A stretch of DNA of 64,000 nt from Hahella sp050299855. Lineage in GTDB: Bacteria > Pseudomonadota > Gammaproteobacteria > Pseudomonadales > Oleiphilaceae. Under the pieces are notes generated by a model. That model saw only the letters and a program-made list of their open reading frames with translations, had not been told where the DNA came from and did no database searches. Positions 42,534 to 52,067 of the stretch are shown here, piece by piece. The stretch covers positions 1 through 64,000 of the forward strand of contig JBNKWQ010000020.1 in NCBI GenBank assembly GCA_050299855.1. Reading direction: 5' to 3'. The first letter of the stretch is position 1. Each line of letters opens with the position of its first letter. Position numbers and translations under genes: made by a program.

Positions 42534-43415
42534 CTACCGAATAAACAGCCTGGCATCCCACCAAAGCGCTGGATCATCGAGGGGGGTTTGTGGTGGCAGG
42601 TCCGGGTTTTTCAGCCGGATCACCCGGCGCTTTTCCAGGTTCATCGCCGCCAGTGCCTTGACGTGATTAGGATGTCCCCGCAGCAACCGGTCAAATTCAC
42701 CACTCGCCAGCAACTGTCTTAAACCTTTCTCCAGCCGATTGGCCAGTGGCTTATTGTTATTACTGACAAAGAAGTAAACCGGCGCAGGATAGGTCAACAC
42801 CAGGTTGGGTTCGGCAATCAGGTTGGTAAAAGTCGTGGATTCCAACTCGGAGAATATTTCCAGCACGCCACGGGGGAAATAATCGTACCTTCCACGACTG
42901 ATCAGACGGAACATCTCGCTGTATTGCGGTGCTGTTTTCACCTGCAGGCCATTGGCATTGAGAATTTTAGTATCCGGCCAGTCATGGCCCTGTAAAGCTG
43001 TATAGCCACGCAAATCTTCCAGCGTATGCACACCGGCAAACTTGCTGAGATTACTTTTATTGATAATGGCCAAGCGCACGCCCAGCAGGCCTTTCATCAG
43101 AGGAATGCGGATAGGCAGCGCATTCTGTTCCCGCTCAGAGCTTGTCATAGTCCAGGCAACATCAAACACACGGCCCTGTTCCAGCAGCCAAAGCACCCGG
43201 CTTTGATAGACAAACTCGCGGCTCTCCTGCAGGGACGCATCGCCATACTCTTTCCGCGTGACATCCAATGCGGCTTGCAGCAGATCGGTAAAATAGGCAT
43301 TGCGGGTATCCGTAACTGACTGAGCGCGGGGGTGCCGAACAACAGTCTCCGCCCAAACGCAGGATGAAAAGAGCTGCATTGCCAACGCAAACACCAGGAT
43401 GGTCGTCTTTACCAT
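42534..43415 (-). CDS. Periplasmic substrate-binding protein-like (SBP family 3 fold)
   Basis: The 293-residue product has a signal peptide (cut near VWA-ETVV) and the pattern of an ABC-type amino-acid-binding fold without its transporter: YFTDLLQAALDVTRKEYGDA, VFDVAWTMTSSERE, LRGYTALQGHDWPDTKIL, and GLRQLLASGEFDRLLRGH. Such stand-alone proteins are common in gammaproteobacteria. The ligand is unknown. It is unlikely to serve the neighbouring nucleoside importer, which uses BMP-type proteins. Confidence 0.7.
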   Translation of the reverse strand: MVKTTILVFALAMQLFSSCVWAETVVRHPRAQSVTDTRNAYFTDLLQAALDVTRKEYGDASLQESREFVYQSRVLWLLEQGRVFDVAWTMTSSEREQNALPIRIPLMKGLLGVRLAIINKSNLSKFAGVHTLEDLRGYTALQGHDWPDTKILNANGLQVKTAPQYSEMFRLISRGRYDYFPRGVLEIFSELESTTFTNLIAEPNLVLTYPAPVYFFVSNNNKPLANRLEKGLRQLLASGEFDRLLRGHPNHVKALAAMNLEKRRVIRLKNPDLPPQTPLDDPALWWDARLFIR

Positions 43416-43511
43416 TTCTGCATCCTTATCATTTCCGCTTCCTTAACATTTTCATTAGGTCTGTTACCCGGGCATGAACCTGATTTTAGTGTAGTAGATT
43501 CGCTCTGAAAT

Positions 43512-43537
43512 AACCGGCTCAGGGACAGGAGCCGGTT
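43512..43537 (-). terminator. Hairpin terminator after the crotonase gene
   Basis: AACCGGCTC (43512-43520) and GAGCCGGTT (43529-43537) form a 9-base stem with an 8-base loop just after the crotonase stop. On the minus strand it is followed by ATTTC, a weak T tract. Confidence 0.6.
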
Positions 43538-43575
43538 TTAGAGTGTGATTGGAAAATTCAGTATTGAAGGTGCTA

Positions 43576-44454
43576 TCAGTCTTTAAACTTGGGTTCGCGT
43601 TTTTGCATCTGTGCCATCATGGCTTCCTGGATGTCTTCGCTGATGAGCATCGCAGCATTCCAGGTGGCGACATAATTCAGGCTGTCCGCGACAGAGTGAT
43701 CACGGCTGTATTTGATCATCTCCTTGGTGCCACGAATGGCCAGCGGCGACTTGGCGGCAATTATATGGGCGGTCTCTTCCACACTGGCGAACAGCTCTTC
43801 TTTATTGGCGTAGGCATGGTTGGCCAGCCCCACACGGACGGCTTCTTCGGAGCGAACCTTACGGCCGGTGTATGCCAGTTCCCGCATCAACCCGTCTTGG
43901 ATAATGTGCGGCAGACGCTGCAAAGTGCCGACATCAGCCGTCATGCCGATATCGATTTCTTTGATCTGAAAGTATGCATCCTCGCTGACATAGCGCATAT
44001 CGCAGCAGGACACCATGTCGACGCCGCCGCCGATACAGCCGCCATGAATGGCCGCCACCACTGGCTTACGGCAGCTTTCGATTGCGGTCAGGCAACCTTG
44101 CAGCTTCAGAACCATTTGTCGCAGGGATTCACGCTTACGTCCCTCACACTTTTCCTTGCTGGTCATGACAGAAGAAAAATCCATCAGGTCGATGCCTGAA
44201 CAAAAGTGATTGCCGGCCCCTTGCAGGATGACCACCCGAACACTGCTCTGAGCATCAGCCCACTCCATGGCGGCTTTCAGTTCTTCCCACATCGCCAGGT
44301 TGAGGGCATTGGCTTTTTCGGGACGGTTCAGCTCAACCAGCGCAACTGCCTGACACTGGGTAACACTAATGGTGGTGTACTCCGGGGTAACGATATCGGA
44401 CTGTGGTGAACTTTCCGGGTTGGTATTTGCTGATGATGTGCTTTCTGTAGACAT
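43576..44454 (-). CDS. Crotonase family protein, dienoyl-CoA isomerase (ECH1)-like
   Basis: The 292-residue product has a Ser/Thr-rich leader of about 30 residues, then the crotonase fold: LNRPEKANALN, oxyanion loop HFCSGIDLMDF, HGGCIGGGVDMVSCCDMRY and KEIDIGMTADVGTLQRLP. The last segment, with Glu and Asp, is characteristic of delta3,5-delta2,4-dienoyl-CoA isomerase (ECH1) rather than ordinary hydratase. It probably acts in degradation of unsaturated fatty acids. No beta-oxidation partner genes lie beside it. Confidence 0.82.
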   Translation of the reverse strand: MSTESTSSANTNPESSPQSDIVTPEYTTISVTQCQAVALVELNRPEKANALNLAMWEELKAAMEWADAQSSVRVVILQGAGNHFCSGIDLMDFSSVMTSKEKCEGRKRESLRQMVLKLQGCLTAIESCRKPVVAAIHGGCIGGGVDMVSCCDMRYVSEDAYFQIKEIDIGMTADVGTLQRLPHIIQDGLMRELAYTGRKVRSEEAVRVGLANHAYANKEELFASVEETAHIIAAKSPLAIRGTKEMIKYSRDHSVADSLNYVATWNAAMLISEDIQEAMMAQMQKREPKFKD

Positions 44455-44566
44455 GTTGACCTCGAGTTCTGGCTCGTTTTTTTTGGGGGGGGGTATTTGC
44501 CTGACTATTCAGGTTAGCAGGGTTCATATTCACAAAGTTTACCCTGTTTACATTGAAGGCTGAAGC

Positions 44567-45388
44567 CTAGGAAATTGAGCTCGCCACAGGTTCAGGAGTG
44601 AAAGTCTGATACCCGACGAGCGGGTGACCCTGCAGAAAAACCGGCTCAGACATGGAAGCGGAGGAATGTGCCAACGCCAGCAACATGGCGTCAGAGCTTT
44701 TATATAGCTGATAACTCGAGACGGTAGAAGCCCCTATACGGGTAATCTTCGGCGCCTCTATTGCGAAGCCCACCTGCCCCATCACCCGCGCCAGGGCACT
44801 GCCGGTGCGTTTTACTTCCGCCTCTTTGAGTGTCCATAAGTAGGTGAAATACCGGTTGCGGTCCGGGCCAGATAACGCTTCCAGTCTTGCGGATTCCGCG
44901 TCCAGAAAAAAACGCCGCGCCAGCTTGAGACGATCGGTCTCAACCGGATATTCAATATCAATACCCACGGCAGTCAACGCGAAAGCGACCGCCACCCAAT
45001 GACGATGGTGGGTCACACTAAAATGCAGGAGAGGTTGGCAGAGGAGCTGGTCGCTATCGCTGGTCTGGTCGGGGCCGCGAAGATGAGGTTTGCCGCTTTC
45101 GGATTCGGCCATATTGACGGCCTGAGGAGAGCACCCCCACCACAGACCTGCCATTGAACGGGCCAGCGCCCGACCTACGATGGAGTTGGCTGCCGCACCA
45201 GCGTCCTTGATAGCGGCAATCCTTGCCTGTTCAGCCGGACCAAGCCATTGCCGGTAGAGTTCTATCTCGGACATCCCCAGTGTGTTGGTATCTACCAACA
45301 CTACCAGTGAATTCAGGAATTGCGGGGAATGCAGGCCTGATATAAGCATCTGCTGGAGAGTTCCGGCAGTCATCAGACCCAGTTTCAT
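44567..45388 (-). CDS. 4'-Phosphopantetheinyl transferase superfamily protein
   Basis: Such enzymes attach the phosphopantetheine arm of CoA to carrier proteins. The 273-residue product contains HFSVTHHRHWVAVAF, the Mg-binding VGIDIEY, and FTYLWTLKEAEVKRTGSAL (W-x-x-KEA motif). ATG 45388 is preceded by GAGGGG. A longer frame to 45547 would overlap nhaD by about 140 bases and is rejected. It starts 17 bases after nhaD, so the two may be co-transcribed. Confidence 0.82.
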   Translation of the reverse strand: MKLGLMTAGTLQQMLISGLHSPQFLNSLVVLVDTNTLGMSEIELYRQWLGPAEQARIAAIKDAGAAANSIVGRALARSMAGLWWGCSPQAVNMAESESGKPHLRGPDQTSDSDQLLCQPLLHFSVTHHRHWVAVAFALTAVGIDIEYPVETDRLKLARRFFLDAESARLEALSGPDRNRYFTYLWTLKEAEVKRTGSALARVMGQVGFAIEAPKITRIGASTVSSYQLYKSSDAMLLALAHSSASMSEPVFLQGHPLVGYQTFTPEPVASSIS

Positions 45389-45404
45389 GGTCAAAAGCCC
45401 CTCA

Positions 45405-46655
45405 CTATCCCAGCCACTGGCCAAGGAAGTACACATTGGCATAGCCCAGGGTAAAGCCGAACAGCAGTACCGCGCTGTATTTGGCATAGCCGGCAAATGT
45501 AAGATCACGCACCTTGGACATGGCCACGATTCCCGCTGCGGAACCAATCACCAGCAACGAACCACCAACACCCACTGAATAGGTTAATGCCAGCCAGTCT
45601 GCCTTGGTCATGTCGATACCGGACTTCAGTACCGCTGCAGTCAGAGGCACATTATCGATCAATGCGGACAAGAGTCCCATCAGGTAATTGGCAATCAATG
45701 GAGAACTCAAGCTGTACACCTCCACCAGGGAATTCAGCACGCCCACTTCCTTGAGCACGCCGACGATCAACAGTATCCCCAGGAAGAACAGCAGAGTTTC
45801 AAACTCGATAATACGAACGTATTCAAGAATGGGATCAAGGTCATTGTCGTCGTTAAAGAAGCGCGCAATCAGGAACATGATGGAAAGGCCGAACAAGAAG
45901 GTCAGCACCGGCGGAACCTTGAATACGGCATTCAGCACAATGGTGCTGATAATGGTCAGCAGGAAGAGCGCGGATATGGCGATATCCACTTTACGTACGT
46001 TCGTGGAATGGCGCTGCACTTCCACAATGCCTTTCAGGCCGAAGGACAAACAACCTGCCACCATCAATACGGAAATCAACGCAGGCACACTCAGCAGCAT
46101 CAGATCGACAATGGCAACCCGGTTATCCAGGAAGATCATCAGCGTGGTCACGTCGCCGGTAATCAATGCAACGCCACCACTGTTCACCGCGAAAACCACC
46201 AGCGCGCAAAATCTCAGGGTTTTTGCAGTGGGCAGTTTCAATGACAGGACCAGCGCTACCGATACCAGTGTCGCCGTGATGTTGTCAGCCAGTGAGGAAA
46301 ACAGGAAACAAAAAACAGCTGTCAGAAACAGCAACTTTTTTTCAGAAATTTTCTCGGGCAGGAAAAGGTAGATAAGGTTTTCGATCAGGCCTTTTTTATT
46401 GAGGTAGGCAACAAAAGTCATGGCTGCCACCAGGAACAGCCAGAGGGTCGCGATTTCGCTGATATTGGATTCCAGACCGTGCTTGACCAGCTCGTAATTG
46501 CCTTGGTTAGTCTGGTAGATAAACAGAATGATCCAGGAAAAAGTTCCGAAAAACAGGGTAACTTTGGCTTTGTTGATATGGGTCACTTCTTCAAAAACAA
46601 CTCCCAGCAGCGCCAATACTGCCAGAGCCAATAAAACCCAGTGCAAAAACATCAT
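45405..46655 (-). CDS. nhaD: Na+/H+ antiporter of NhaD type
   Basis: The 416-residue membrane protein has about twelve helices with the NhaD/ion-transporter features FSSLADNITATLVSVAL, FAVNSGGVALITGDVTTLMI and LIDNVPLTAAVLKSGI. It exchanges Na+ for protons and helps salt and alkali tolerance, which fits the osmoprotectant locus nearby. Length is a little shorter than some NhaD proteins because there is no signal-like leader. Confidence 0.9.
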   Translation of the reverse strand: MMFLHWVLLALAVLALLGVVFEEVTHINKAKVTLFFGTFSWIILFIYQTNQGNYELVKHGLESNISEIATLWLFLVAAMTFVAYLNKKGLIENLIYLFLPEKISEKKLLFLTAVFCFLFSSLADNITATLVSVALVLSLKLPTAKTLRFCALVVFAVNSGGVALITGDVTTLMIFLDNRVAIVDLMLLSVPALISVLMVAGCLSFGLKGIVEVQRHSTNVRKVDIAISALFLLTIISTIVLNAVFKVPPVLTFLFGLSIMFLIARFFNDDNDLDPILEYVRIIEFETLLFFLGILLIVGVLKEVGVLNSLVEVYSLSSPLIANYLMGLLSALIDNVPLTAAVLKSGIDMTKADWLALTYSVGVGGSLLVIGSAAGIVAMSKVRDLTFAGYAKYSAVLLFGFTLGYANVYFLGQWLG

Positions 46656-46790
46656 TTACTTTCTCCCAAAAAATGCGCGGAGCATTTTCATATCACATCA
46701 ACCGAGATGCAATTGGGGATTTTCACAATAAGCCCCAGAATGCCGAATTTTACGGTATCGTAATGCCAGAATTGCGCCTATCCGTGCCTA

Positions 46791-48146
46791 TCAGGCCAAG
46801 TCTATATAGCGTTCAAGCTCAGCACGAAACGCTGCCTGTACACCCAGTCTTTTCATCATCCAATAATGGCCGGCAATCATGCGGTCTATAAAAATGCTTT
46901 CCACCGGCGGCCTGAAGGACTCCATGTACTTGAACACCGTAGAGGCTTTTGATGCCACCTTCTTGTGCAGGTTGGCGTGGGTAAAATCGTAATACTGGTC
47001 CCGGTCGGCAAAGGGAATGATGAAGATGTCACGCCACATGGCGTAGTAGTCCTCTTCCACTGAAGGCTTGCCCTCTACTCTTACTCCAAGATCGATCAGG
47101 TAACGATCCAGAGCGTCATAGTCTTCGTGCAACCCGGCCACCAGTGCCTTCTTATAGGCATCGATTATTTCCGGTTTAAGCCGTTTGACGCAGCCAAAGT
47201 CATACATGATGACTGTGCCGTCAGGGCGGAAAGCAAAGTTCCCGGCATGGGGATCACCATGTATTGCCTGAAATTTAAACAACTGATCCGCCATAGTACG
47301 GAATAACCGCTGACCAATGAGGTTGATGGTCTCCTGGGAATAGCGGTCTTCGGTGATATCATTGATATGATCCCCTTCAACGCACTCCATGGTGAGAACC
47401 CGGCGTGAAGAGAGGGATGCCACTACCGTTGGAATAATCAGCCCTGAATCACCCTGGTGGAAGTCGACAAAGTCCTTGATATTGCGGGCTTCGTTTTCGT
47501 AATCAAGTTCCTCATTGAGACGCTCGCGAATTTCATTGAAGAGCTGATCCACACTGTCTTTGGGCAGCTTCAGCAGGCCGCCGAGCTTCAGGGTCAGTTT
47601 CAGCTGTTTCAGATCAGAATTAACGGATTTATCCACTCCCGGGTACTGAACCTTGACGATGACATCCTGCCCTTCAAAGGTTTTCGCCCGGTGCACCTGG
47701 CCGATGGAGGCGGCGGCGTATGGCTCAGGATCAAAGTCGGCAAAGAGTTCATCCGGGCCGGCACCCAGTTCGTTTTCGATCTGCTGTCGAATCACTGAAA
47801 ACGCCATGGGCGGCGCTTCTTTCTGTAGTTTCTGCAACGCGTCGGAAAATTCTTTAGGTAGAAAATCCTGGGTTTGGGAGGCAATCTGCCCCACCTTCAT
47901 CACTGCGCCTTTCAATTCTCCCAGGGTATCGACAATCTGATCGGCCATTTTGCTATAGGCCTGGCTTTGTTGAGCCTGGTGGTCGGCAGCTTCAGAAAAC
48001 TGCCGACGGACTTTGTTGGCGGCGTAGCTGCCGGCGACGGAAGCCGTCATACCTGCCAGCTTTAAAAACCGCTTGGTCCGGGAAGCCGGAGCTTTGGTTT
48101 GCTCCCTGACCTTACTGTCGGATTTGCCGTTAGTCGGCTTGGCCAC
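46791..48146 (-). CDS. ABC1/AarF (UbiB) family kinase-like protein
   Basis: The 451-residue product has the ABC1 motifs LGELKGAVMKVGQIASQ (KxGQ), PYAAASIGQVHRAKT (Ala-rich nucleotide loop), VIVKVQYPGV and the catalytic region AIHGDPHAGNFAFRPDGTVIMYDFGCVKRL. The family supports ubiquinone biosynthesis or lipid handling. Start GTG 48146 has AGGAGT just upstream; the longer frame to 48209 is not supported. An N-terminal Lys/Arg-rich and Ala-rich stretch precedes the fold. Confidence 0.9.
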   Translation of the reverse strand: MAKPTNGKSDSKVREQTKAPASRTKRFLKLAGMTASVAGSYAANKVRRQFSEAADHQAQQSQAYSKMADQIVDTLGELKGAVMKVGQIASQTQDFLPKEFSDALQKLQKEAPPMAFSVIRQQIENELGAGPDELFADFDPEPYAAASIGQVHRAKTFEGQDVIVKVQYPGVDKSVNSDLKQLKLTLKLGGLLKLPKDSVDQLFNEIRERLNEELDYENEARNIKDFVDFHQGDSGLIIPTVVASLSSRRVLTMECVEGDHINDITEDRYSQETINLIGQRLFRTMADQLFKFQAIHGDPHAGNFAFRPDGTVIMYDFGCVKRLKPEIIDAYKKALVAGLHEDYDALDRYLIDLGVRVEGKPSVEEDYYAMWRDIFIIPFADRDQYYDFTHANLHKKVASKASTVFKYMESFRPPVESIFIDRMIAGHYWMMKRLGVQAAFRAELERYIDLA

Positions 48147-48306
48147 AAAGGACTCCTGATAAGACGATAAAACAAGACCGGCTATCTTAGCGCAACCGCC
48201 AGACGGCAAACATAGTTAAAAGGTGGGTAATGGCAGTAGCTGGTCGACTGTTGAGAAAATTTAACGTTGAAGCGAGTTTCAAACGATCAGATTGTTGCGG
48301 GAGGGC

Positions 48307-48720
48307 TCAGGTACCGGACAATGGTCCGGTGCGGATTTTATTTAACAATGAATCATAACTGGAAAGCAGAGATTCTATCCTTTGCAGGTTATTCTGCAGA
48401 GCTTCCCGGCGCACCGCATTACTGCCCAGCATAAAATCCACCGGGTAGTCGAAACAGCTGAACACCTTTTCACGGCCGTTGGTCAGCACTTCAAGTTTGT
48501 CGATACGAATGTCGCCAAAATCCATCGCCAAGCATAAAGATAATACAGCCTTGCCGCCGGCTGGAAGGTCTTCATCGGTACGGATGGTCATGCCGTTGGC
48601 ATTAAATTTAAGCACCTGGACTTTAACCCACTCATTGCTGAACACTCCTCTTCGGATTTTCAGCCGGGCATCCAAATGTAATGTGGGGTGCTTGGTTGGT
48701 CCCCTTTGACTTGGCTTCAT
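48307..48720 (-). CDS. PilZ-like domain protein
   Basis: The 137-residue product contains LDARLKIRRGVFSNEWVKVQ and LKFNANGMTIRTDEDLPAGG, which follows the PilZ beta-barrel pattern (RxxxR...xxSxxGxxI). The second motif is degenerate (NANG), so c-di-GMP binding is uncertain. The C-terminus is helical (LQNNLQRIESLLSSYDSLL). A diguanylate cyclase gene lies just upstream on the same strand. Confidence 0.6.
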   Translation of the reverse strand: MKPSQRGPTKHPTLHLDARLKIRRGVFSNEWVKVQVLKFNANGMTIRTDEDLPAGGKAVLSLCLAMDFGDIRIDKLEVLTNGREKVFSCFDYPVDFMLGSNAVRREALQNNLQRIESLLSSYDSLLNKIRTGPLSGT

Positions 48721-48871
48721 TGTTATTAAACGGCACTCCTGAGAACCGCGAAACTTTAGCGAATCAACCTTGCAAAAGCAAAGTTTCTTATCACCTTGTT
48801 CTTAAGCGCCAGGAACCTATCAAACCCGTCATACCGGCGTTGCGGGATCTGCTCTGAACATTGAGCACAAT

Positions 48872-49831
48872 TCAGGATTTGAAAATGGTGGCCTTGTTAC
48901 GCCCACCCTCCTTGGATTGATAGAGGGCTGTATCAGACCTTTGCAGCCACTCATGATAGTCTTCTACCGAGTGTTCCAACTCAGCGATACCGAGGCTGAT
49001 CGTGAAGCGAATTTCCTTACCCTCATGTTTAACCAGTATCTTCTCCACCGTCGTCCGCAGCCGTTCGGCAAAGGCTTTACCGCAATCACCGTCAGTGTCA
49101 ATCAGGATCAGCCCGAACTCTTCACCGCCATAGCGCCCGGCAATATCAGTGGCGCGCATCGTATTCGTCAGAGTCTTGGACACCTGACGTATAACTTCAT
49201 CCCCAGCCGGATGACCATAGGTGTCATTCACCTTTTTGAAGTGATCAATATCGAACATGAGTAACGTGCTGGCTCTCCCTGTACGCTTGAAGCGGCGGTA
49301 TTCCAGTTCCAGCTGCTCTTCCCAGTAGCGCCGGTTATACAGTTGTGTCAGCCCGTCAGTGCGACTTAACTGCTCCAGCTGAGCATTGGCTTTGGCCAGT
49401 TGTTTGCTGTTGCTGGCAATGTCGGTGACATCATAAATAATGATGCAGATGTGGTTAACATCACCGTTGGCGGATATCAAAGGGGAGATGGTGATGTTCT
49501 GATACATGAACTCTTCGGTACCGGTAATCGGCCGGTAATTCTTGAAACGGAACAAAAAGGGCCGTTGCTCCCAGGTGGTAAAGCTGCGGTTCTTCAGCAT
49601 GAATACTGACTGGGCCTTATGCACAAACCAGTCACGGGGAATTTCCTGGAACAGATCAAACAGTACCTGGTTCCGCACCATGTGCGGCAGTAACCCACTA
49701 TGATTCTCCATAAAGCCATTCCAGGCCTGCACTTTAAATTCCCGGTCCAGTACTACCAGCCCTACATCAATGGTCTGGAGCATGTCCATTAACCAGTGAA
49801 ACTCGGCGATATCAAATTTTTGGTTTGCCAT
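48872..49831 (-). CDS. PAS-GGDEF diguanylate cyclase
   Basis: The 319-residue product has an N-terminal PAS-like domain (IDVGLVVLDREFKVQAWNGF to about residue 140), a short coiled linker, then a GGDEF domain with active site GGEEF. The inhibitory site RxxD (RATD) stands five residues before it, so it should make c-di-GMP from two GTP with product inhibition. No membrane segment. It is the downstream neighbour of a REC-CheC/CheX protein, 92 bases away, which suggests one signalling unit. Confidence 0.92.
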   Translation of the reverse strand: MANQKFDIAEFHWLMDMLQTIDVGLVVLDREFKVQAWNGFMENHSGLLPHMVRNQVLFDLFQEIPRDWFVHKAQSVFMLKNRSFTTWEQRPFLFRFKNYRPITGTEEFMYQNITISPLISANGDVNHICIIIYDVTDIASNSKQLAKANAQLEQLSRTDGLTQLYNRRYWEEQLELEYRRFKRTGRASTLLMFDIDHFKKVNDTYGHPAGDEVIRQVSKTLTNTMRATDIAGRYGGEEFGLILIDTDGDCGKAFAERLRTTVEKILVKHEGKEIRFTISLGIAELEHSVEDYHEWLQRSDTALYQSKEGGRNKATIFKS

Positions 49832-49923
49832 AGTGTTGTCTGAGTACCCCGGGTCGCCCGGAAGTCATATAGTTTTATTTACACCTGCGGATCTGATATC
49901 AGACCGCACTTCAGGCCATCAGT

Positions 49924-50943
49924 TCACTTGATAAGGTATGCCACTTTGTTACGCATGACCGGCAATGAATCTTCAGTGAACAGCAACAACAACTCACACT
50001 GAATGTTATAGTTCTCGATGGCGTAGCATATTTCAATGGCAAGGGTCTGGCGCCAGCGCCAGTTATTATTCTCCAACAGGTCGGACACATCCACATGCTG
50101 CCCCAACACCACCGGATGGCCCTGACTGAAAGTGATGTCCAGTTGATCTGCAATGCCCTTGGTACAGGCACCAATCAGCACCGACGCCACATCCATGATC
50201 AGCTCAAGTTCCACCAGTTCATTCATTTTGCCCTGGTAGCGCATCAACTTGGCCATGTCAGACATGCTGGAGTCGTGAAATAGCAACAGTGCCTCGCCGG
50301 CAATTCCCGCACCAATGAAGCCCTGGCAGACAGCGGAAATGGTGTCCGTGTCTTCTGTGGATTGCAGTGCCATTTTGAGTTCAGTGACTTCCAGAAGATT
50401 GACCTGGGGTATCGGCAGCAGTACAAACACATCCAGCAGACGGGCCAGCAGATCTGCGGCCTGACCCATGGCCACATTGGCGACTTCCTGATAGGCCTCA
50501 AGTTCACCGGATTTGCCTTGCTTGTCCAGTACCTGGGTACGTGCCTGGTCGGCAGAGGTGGAATGGCTGTCTGACTCAGAATATATTCCGGCACGAGTAA
50601 GGACCGAAATCAGCTCCTCAGAGGCAATGGGCTTCTTGATAAAATCAAAGGCACCACATGCCATAACCCGCTTTTTGGCATCTGGCTGAATATCCCCGGA
50701 AACCACTATGGCGACGGTTGGCAACTCTTCCTTACTGATGACTTCAAGCGTCTGATAGCCGTCCATCACCGGCATATTCAGGTCCAGGAACAGCACGTCT
50801 CCCTTACCTGCACGTATCAGCTCCAGTGCTTCTCCACCGTGCTGGGCAAAGCTGATCTCAACATCCCAGCCGGCTGGCAGGGACTTGGCCATTTGCTTGC
50901 GTGCAACACCTGAGTCATCACAAATTAACACAGGTATGGTCAT
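49924..50943 (-). CDS. Response regulator with CheC/CheX-type phosphatase-like output
   Basis: The 339-residue product has a receiver domain (acidic pair in VLICDDSG, phospho-Asp in DVLFLDLNMPVMDG, Lys in IKKPIAS) and a C-terminal CheC/CheX-like domain (ELELIMDVASVLIGACTKGIA). CheC-type proteins dephosphorylate CheY. Here the domain could act on a partner receiver or serve as an output. ATG 50943 is preferred to the in-frame start at 50982. It lies directly upstream of the diguanylate cyclase gene. Confidence 0.85.
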   Translation of the reverse strand: MTIPVLICDDSGVARKQMAKSLPAGWDVEISFAQHGGEALELIRAGKGDVLFLDLNMPVMDGYQTLEVISKEELPTVAIVVSGDIQPDAKKRVMACGAFDFIKKPIASEELISVLTRAGIYSESDSHSTSADQARTQVLDKQGKSGELEAYQEVANVAMGQAADLLARLLDVFVLLPIPQVNLLEVTELKMALQSTEDTDTISAVCQGFIGAGIAGEALLLFHDSSMSDMAKLMRYQGKMNELVELELIMDVASVLIGACTKGIADQLDITFSQGHPVVLGQHVDVSDLLENNNWRWRQTLAIEICYAIENYNIQCELLLLFTEDSLPVMRNKVAYLIK

Positions 50944-51257
50944 ATCTGGTTCTCGTAGAAATAGTTTTTCATAGAACCCCATAAACAGGTGAGAATAAAA
51001 TGTGAGCGCTTTACAGCAGGTTCGCTTTTACCTAAGTAAAGCCCATGGCCGCATTGTTGGCAAAAAACTGCCCAATCCAACGGCTGCCAGAGTTTCCGTT
51101 CAGCCTGCAAATAAACAACTCTTTGCATAGCCCGAATTTCTGTGACCTAACAAAATGCAAACAACCGGTAGTCGAGAAGATCCGCCAAAAGCACTATAAT
51201 CCCGGCTCTTTCGACCATACTCGCGACCTCATATTGCAAGCAATCCAGTGGTACTCT

Positions 51258-52067
51258 ATGTCTGATTCAGCTTCCTCATCCTACCTCAGTCGCTTCGGGG
51301 GTGTCGCACGTCTCTACGGCACCAGAGCGCTGGAGCTTTTCCGCCACAGCCATGTGGCGGTGATCGGTATTGGTGGCGTGGGCTCCTGGTCCGCCGAAGC
51401 ACTGGCAAGGTCCGGTGTGGGTCGCATCACCTTGATTGATCTGGACGATGTATGTGTTTCCAATACCAACCGCCAGATACATGCACTCAATAACACCGTT
51501 GGTCAGAGCAAGACAACGGTCATGGCGGAACGGATCAGAGCCATCAACCCAGAGTGCCGGGTAGAGGAAATCATGAAGTTCGTGACGGAAAAGTCTGTCA
51601 CGGAACTGATCACCAAAGATTTCGACTTTGTCATTGATGCTATCGACAGCGTGCGCCACAAAAGTGCACTGATCAGTCATTGCCGACGTCATAAAATCAA
51701 GCTGATCTGTGTCGGAGGTGCCGGTGGCCAAACCGATCCCACACTGATCGAATATGCTGACCTCAGCCGCACTTACCACGATCCATTGCTGGCCAAAGTA
51801 CGCAAGAAGCTGCGCCAGGACTACCATTTCCCTGCCAACCCACAGCGACGGTTTGGCATTGAGGCCGTGTTTTCTACAGAGCAGCAGGTATATCCAACCC
51901 CTGAAGGCGGCGTCTGCCAGGCCAAACCCGGCCCCACGGAAAGCGCCCGTCTGGACTGTGCCTCAGGCTTCGGTGCGGCGACCGCAGTCACCGCTTCTTT
52001 CGGACTGATCGCCGCTTCTCGGGTATTGAAAAAACTCGCCGCCAAAGCGGACGCGAGCAATGGCTAA
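51258..52067 (+). CDS. tcdA: tRNA threonylcarbamoyladenosine dehydratase
   Basis: TcdA (CsdL) closes the N6-threonylcarbamoyl side chain of A37 in tRNAs to a cyclic form. The 269-residue E1-like protein starts SRFGGVARLYGTRALELF, has the ATP-binding GIGGVGSWSAEALARSGVG, the IDAIDSVRHK strand and the late YPTPEGG/CASGFGAATAVTASFG segment. I took ATG 51258, at the family's usual start; the longer frame to 51045 adds 71 unrelated residues. Confidence 0.93.
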   Translation: MSDSASSSYLSRFGGVARLYGTRALELFRHSHVAVIGIGGVGSWSAEALARSGVGRITLIDLDDVCVSNTNRQIHALNNTVGQSKTTVMAERIRAINPECRVEEIMKFVTEKSVTELITKDFDFVIDAIDSVRHKSALISHCRRHKIKLICVGGAGGQTDPTLIEYADLSRTYHDPLLAKVRKKLRQDYHFPANPQRRFGIEAVFSTEQQVYPTPEGGVCQAKPGPTESARLDCASGFGAATAVTASFGLIAASRVLKKLAAKADASNG

